From positions 15,900 through 79,899 of the forward strand of contig CAAGPV010000013.1 of NCBI GenBank assembly GCA_900771975.1: DNA of 64,000 nt. Reading direction: 5' to 3'. How positions within the stretch are numbered: the stretch's first letter is position 1; each line of letters opens with the position of its first letter. Origin of the DNA: an uncultured Prevotella sp. (lineage in GTDB: Bacteria; Bacteroidota; Bacteroidia; Bacteroidales; Bacteroidaceae). A model generated the notes under the pieces. That model ran no database searches. It saw only the letters and a program-made list of their open reading frames with translations, and was not told the DNA's origin. The position numbers and the translations under genes were made by a program. Shown one piece after another: positions 60,695 to 64,000 of this stretch.

Positions 60695-60739
60695 TTTGCT
60701 AATCCTCACCAACCTACTTACGAATGGAGAATTAGCGAA
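60695..60739 (+). promoter_or_regulatory. Hairpin that covers the corA start codon
   Basis: TTTGCTAATCCTC (60695-60707) pairs with GAGAATTAGCGAA (60727-60739) with a single C-A mismatch and a 19-nt loop; one more A-U pair (60694 with 60740) extends it. The 3' arm ends on the A of the corA ATG (60739). The structure would hide the start codon and could be a translational switch. Confidence 0.55.
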
Positions 60740-61665
60740 TGAAAACTTATTGGAACACAAACGGAAGTTTGAATGCCATTCCCGAATGGCAACCCAATTG
60801 TTGGATACAGGTAACCTGTCCGACAGAAGAAGACCAGCAAGAGCTGGAAGAAACTTATAAAATCCCCGATTATTTTCTTTCAGACATTAGCGATACCGAC
60901 GAGCGGGCCCGCTATGAATACGATGATGGTTGGATGCTTGTCATCTTACGTATACCTTATGTAAAGGAAATCAGATCGCGCACCCCCTACACAACCGTAC
61001 CGTTAGGTATTATCCACAAGCGCGACGTCACCATAACGGTATGCAATTTCGAGACCAACATGATGATAGACTTCGTCAGCTATCAACAAAAACGTGGAGA
61101 AGGATTTGTCGACTACGTTGATATGACTTTCCGGCTATTCCTGTCATCGGCCGTTTGGTATCTTAAACGTCTGAAACAAATCAATACGCTGATAGAAAAA
61201 GCCAAAAAAAATCTCGACCAGGGAGTAAACAACGAAAGCCTTATCGGACTTTCACGCCTACAAGATTCACTTACCTACTTCATCACTTCCATTCGCGGTA
61301 ACGAGACTTTGCTGACCAAGCTGAAGTTTAAACTGCAAGTGGACGAGTTGGATGCAGACCTTATTGAAGACGTTAACATCGAAATGAGCCAGGCTCGTGA
61401 AACCACCAACATCTACTCCAACATTTTAGAGTCAACGATGGATACCTATTCAAGCATCATCAACAACAATATGAACACCACGATGCGTACCTTAACATCG
61501 CTCAACATCATATTAATGGCTCCCACGCTGATATCCAGCATCTACGGAATGAATGTCGTCAACGGGCTTGAAACTACAAAATATGGTTTCGTCATTTGCA
61601 TCGCCATTTCCGTCCTCGTGACAGGCATCAGTTGGTGGATTTTGCGTCATAAACGACTGATTTAG
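60739..61665 (+). CDS. corA: CorA-family magnesium/cobalt transporter
   Basis: CorA is a pentameric Mg2+ channel of the inner membrane. The 308-residue protein has a long cytoplasmic funnel domain with the stalk helix (FITSIRGNETLLTKLKFKLQ onward). Two C-terminal membrane helices hold the signature YGMN near residue 270 in SSIYGMNVVNG. It ends basic (RHKRLI). The length is normal for the short CorA type. The gene is alone, with a long structured leader and a complete promoter. A zinc or other metal specificity (ZntB-like) cannot be excluded. Confidence 0.92.
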   Translation: MKTYWNTNGSLNAIPEWQPNCWIQVTCPTEEDQQELEETYKIPDYFLSDISDTDERARYEYDDGWMLVILRIPYVKEIRSRTPYTTVPLGIIHKRDVTITVCNFETNMMIDFVSYQQKRGEGFVDYVDMTFRLFLSSAVWYLKRLKQINTLIEKAKKNLDQGVNNESLIGLSRLQDSLTYFITSIRGNETLLTKLKFKLQVDELDADLIEDVNIEMSQARETTNIYSNILESTMDTYSSIINNNMNTTMRTLTSLNIILMAPTLISSIYGMNVVNGLETTKYGFVICIAISVLVTGISWWILRHKRLI

Positions 61666-61719
61666 AACGAAAAACAAAAAAAATCAATATAAAAATTAGG
61701 TTATTTGCAACTTTTTACC

Positions 61720-61727
61720 TAAGTTTG
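61720..61727 (+). promoter_or_regulatory. Promoter -7 element for the DUF349 gene
   Basis: TAAGTTTG fits TAnnTTTG; a TTTG occurs upstream but too close (12 bp). The leader to 61810 is about 75 nt. Confidence 0.5.
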
Positions 61728-61809
61728 CAACTTATTAAGATTAAAAATGTTGGCACTTCAAACTCCGCCAACAAATGCTTAGACATACCGAATCATAACT
61801 TAAAGTGAC

Positions 61810-63687
61810 ATGATGGACTCTCAAGAGAATGCCCTTACACAGGGAACAGAAGAAGTAAAAGCGGTCGAGGGAACCTCTCCCGTTGAAGAAAAACACCAAG
61901 ATGCAACAACCCAACAGACGGTTACTTCCGGCGAAACAGAAGAAAGCCAAAAGGACAATGCTCCCGTTGAAGAACCTGTAAAAAAGGTTTATGCTACAAA
62001 AAAAGAAGTAATTGAGCGACTAAAAGAAATTGTTGCAAACGACGAGACACCCCAAAAGGCTGAAATAGACCTTTTAAAAACCACCTTCTATAAACTCCAC
62101 TTTGCCGAAAGAGAAGCTCAACAAAAAGCTTTCATTGAAAATGGAGGCACTCCCGAGACTTACCAAGTGTTGCCCGATGAAGACGAAGAGGTATTCAAAG
62201 CCGAAATGGGCGTGATAAAAGAGAAACGCCAAAAGGCGTTTAAAGCTCTAGAAGACGAAAAACTTGCCAACCTTAAAAAGAAGTTGGACATCATAGAGAA
62301 AATCAAGACCATGGCCACCACCCCCGAAGAAGCCAACCGGTCATACCAAGACTTCAAAGCACTACAGCAAGAATGGAAAGAAATAAAGCCTGTCCCAGCT
62401 GACAAAGCCAACGAACTTTGGCGCAACTACCAGCTCTATGTAGAGCAATACTACGACTTGCTAAACCTCAACCGTGAAGCAAGAGAGTATGATTTCAAGA
62501 AAAACCTTGAGAAGAAAACCGCTCTCTGCGAAGCTGCCGAGAAGTTGGCAACAGAAGAAGACGTGATAAGCGCATTCCATCAGTTGCAGGACTTGCACCA
62601 ACAATACCGCGAGACAGGACCTGTTGCCAAAGAATTGCGCGAAGAGATATGGGCTCGTTTCAAGGCTGCCAGCACCGTAGTAAACAAACGTCACCAGCAA
62701 CATTTTGAAGAGCTGCGCGCCAAAGAAGAAGAAAACCTCGAGAAGAAAACCGCTCTTTGCGAAAAAGTTGAAGCGGTTGTAAAAGCCGAAAACAAGACTT
62801 CTTCAGATTGGGAAACGCACACTCAAGAAATAATAGAAATACAAAAAGAATGGAAAACGATAGGTTTTGCACCTCAAAAGATGAACGTCAAGATCTTCGA
62901 ACGTTTCCGCTCAGCCTGTGACGACTTCTTTACACGCAAAGGAGAGTACTTCAAAAACCTGAAAGCACAATATGCAGAAAACGCTGATAAGAAGAAAGCT
63001 CTTGTTCAACAGGCACAAGCTCTAACCGACTCTACCGACTGGAAAGCTACAGCAGACAAGCTCATTGCATTGCAAAAGGAATGGAAAACCATAGGAATGG
63101 TGCCCAAAAAACTTGGCGACCAACTATGGAACGATTTTCAAAAAGCCTGCAACCATTTCTTTGACGCCCGCAACGAAGCACATGCCGGAACGCGAAACGA
63201 GGAACAAGCCAACCTTGAAAAGAAACGAGAAGTCATTGCCAAACTGAAAGCATTGGCAGAAGAGACTACCGACAATATGCAGGAAAAGGTTCAAGAACTT
63301 ACAGATGAATTCAACAAAATAGGTCACGTGCCTTTCAAAGAGAAAGACAAGGTTTATGAAGAATATCACGCACTGCTTGACAAACTCTACAAAGGTCTTC
63401 ACATCAGTGCTGCACGACGCCGTATAGACAATTTCCGCAACAACATAAAAAATGTGGCCGAACGTGGTGGCAACGCACTTGACAACGAACGCGGGAAACT
63501 GATGCGCCGGTTCGAACAACTAAAAAGTGACATCAACACCTACGAAAACAACCTCGGATTCCTCAACGCAAGCAGCAAAAAAGGCAATAGCTTGATTGAC
63601 GAAATGAATCGCCGCATACAAAAACTAAAAGACGATTTGGAAGAAACCAAGCAGAAAATCAAGGCCATTGATGCCGAAAACAAATAA
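61810..63687 (+). CDS. DUF349-domain coiled-coil protein
   Basis: The 625-residue soluble protein has an acidic N-terminal region (about 1-70) and then five tandem DUF349 repeats, each ending in a helix with the pattern EWK-x-I-x-x-x-P-x-x-x-x-x-x-x-W/F (for example EWKTIGFAPQKM and EWKTIGMVPKKL). A C-terminal coiled coil follows (KSDINTYENNLGFLNASS onward). DUF349 proteins have no established function; some are linked to growth and secretion phenotypes. It stands alone. The start MMDSQENAL is accepted because the -7 element lies 82 bp upstream. A terminator follows. Confidence 0.88.
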   Translation: MMDSQENALTQGTEEVKAVEGTSPVEEKHQDATTQQTVTSGETEESQKDNAPVEEPVKKVYATKKEVIERLKEIVANDETPQKAEIDLLKTTFYKLHFAEREAQQKAFIENGGTPETYQVLPDEDEEVFKAEMGVIKEKRQKAFKALEDEKLANLKKKLDIIEKIKTMATTPEEANRSYQDFKALQQEWKEIKPVPADKANELWRNYQLYVEQYYDLLNLNREAREYDFKKNLEKKTALCEAAEKLATEEDVISAFHQLQDLHQQYRETGPVAKELREEIWARFKAASTVVNKRHQQHFEELRAKEEENLEKKTALCEKVEAVVKAENKTSSDWETHTQEIIEIQKEWKTIGFAPQKMNVKIFERFRSACDDFFTRKGEYFKNLKAQYAENADKKKALVQQAQALTDSTDWKATADKLIALQKEWKTIGMVPKKLGDQLWNDFQKACNHFFDARNEAHAGTRNEEQANLEKKREVIAKLKALAEETTDNMQEKVQELTDEFNKIGHVPFKEKDKVYEEYHALLDKLYKGLHISAARRRIDNFRNNIKNVAERGGNALDNERGKLMRRFEQLKSDINTYENNLGFLNASSKKGNSLIDEMNRRIQKLKDDLEETKQKIKAIDAENK

Positions 63688-63703
63688 GCATTTAACCCCA
63701 ATG

Positions 63704-63738
63704 CCCTCCAAAGTCGCAACCCTTTGGAGGGTATTTTG
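63704..63738 (+). terminator. Terminator after the DUF349 gene
   Basis: CCCTCCAAAG (63704-63713) pairs with CTTTGGAGGG (63722-63731), extended by an A-T pairing on the outer side (AAT/ATT around one mismatch), with an 8-nt loop and TATTTTG after it. The T-tract is short. Confidence 0.7.
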
Positions 63739-63776
63739 TATATCCTTGAAAATCAGCAACTTAAGTACAATCTCCT

Positions 63777-63864
63777 AAAAGCGGCCTTTTTAGCTCCTAA
63801 AACAGCCGGTTTTAGAGGGTGAAAAGGCCGCTTTTGGAAGGTAAAAGAGCCGATATTAAAACCG
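63777..63864. repeat. 22-bp periodic intergenic array D (four units)
   Basis: Units start at 63777, 63799, 63821 and 63843, each exactly 22 bp. The cores are GCGGCC, CAGCCGG, GGCCGC and GAGCCGA with A-tracts before and T-tracts after, except the last where the T-tract is ATATTA. The sequence before the array (about 63748-63770) has AAAATCAGCAACTTAAG, which resembles the sequence after array B. It is between the DUF349 terminator and the tRNA-Gln terminator. Confidence 0.85.
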
Positions 63865-63898
63865 AAGACCTAAAATGGGAAGAAACAAGGGATAACAA

Positions 63899-63927
63899 AA
63901 AAGAGATTTCACAAGGAAATCTCTTTT
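63899..63927 (-). terminator. Intrinsic terminator after tRNA-Gln
   Basis: AAAAGAGATTTC (63899-63910) with GAAATCTCTTTT (63916-63927) forms a perfect 12-bp stem with a 5-nt loop. On the minus strand it ends in a T-run. It starts two bases after the tRNA. Confidence 0.85.
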
Positions 63928-63928
63928 G

Positions 63929-63999
63929 TTGGGATACTCGGACTCGAACCAAGAATGACAGGACCAGAATCTGTAGTGTTACCATTACACCATATCCCA
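63929..63999 (-). tRNA. tRNA-Gln (anticodon CTG)
   Basis: The 71-nt sequence on the minus strand has the acceptor stem TGGGATA/TATCCCA and discriminator A. The D arm lies around GTGTAATGGTAACAC. The anticodon arm ACAGA-TTCTGGT-CCTGT gives anticodon CTG, and the T arm carries GGTTCGAGTCC. The innermost anticodon-stem pair is an A-C mismatch. It reads CAG codons; CCA is not encoded. It is complete in the window. Confidence 0.9.
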
Positions 64000-64000
64000 A

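Overview
The window is chromosomal DNA of a member of the Bacteroidales, most likely Prevotellaceae. The sequence shows this in three ways. Many genes start behind the Bacteroidetes promoter TTTG-N19-21-TAnnTTTG and lack Shine-Dalgarno sites. The gene content is typical of the phylum: DUF5606, DUF4369, DUF5687 and DUF349 proteins, a long NusB, SusC-like and TonB-type outer-membrane proteins, and ammonia-type AsnA. Operons such as nusB-yajC-ybbR-coaE and rplY-pth-hslR-purN are also typical. There is no phage, transposase, CRISPR or rRNA. This is a housekeeping region, and the interesting material lies mostly between the genes.

Layout. 1-8.1 kb (minus): mfd (cut by the window edge), a GT2 polyprenol-phosphate glycosyltransferase, plsC, a membrane metallophosphoesterase, pyrC, a DUF4369 lipoprotein, a small membrane protein and an FtsB/DivIC-like protein. 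8.3-16.6 kb: dnaX, asnA (minus), tRNA-Arg(CCG), fabI, pepT and a CPA2 antiporter. 16.6-24 kb: lptD, an HD-domain hydrolase and a carboxyltransferase related to OadA/PycB (all minus), a lipoprotein, then queF and a queuosine-precursor transporter under a preQ1-I riboswitch. 24-32 kb: a TlpA-like thioredoxin lipoprotein, hsp20, the nusB operon (minus) and the rplY operon. 32-45 kb: an outer-membrane beta-barrel protein, aroB, an acyltransferase-like membrane protein, an EamA transporter, lysS-gpsA-pgi-HAD and eno. 45-55.7 kb (mostly minus): a TonB receptor with an HMA metal-binding protein, mnmA, a YitT protein, an aldose epimerase homologue, a DUF3943 protein, and rsgA-frr and rsmA. 55.8-64 kb: a flippase-like protein, pepD, a DUF5687/ABC exporter pair, corA with an unusual leader, a DUF349 protein and tRNA-Gln(CTG).

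The most unusual signal is a family of intergenic arrays with an exact 22-bp period. It occurs four times (about 12.73, 25.04, 37.56 and 63.78 kb). Each unit is an A-tract, a variable GC-rich core and a T-tract. I know of no named family that matches. Other points worth attention are a 17-bp perfect inverted repeat upstream of the antiporter that could be an invertible promoter, the preQ1-I riboswitch, a small ORF plus start-codon hairpin ahead of corA, an 18-bp terminator hairpin inside the start of the HAD gene, and an OadA/PycB homologue whose biotinyl-like domain lacks the biotin lysine.

All calls come from reading the sequence. No database search or folding program was run. Promoters without a named -33 box rest on the -7 element alone.
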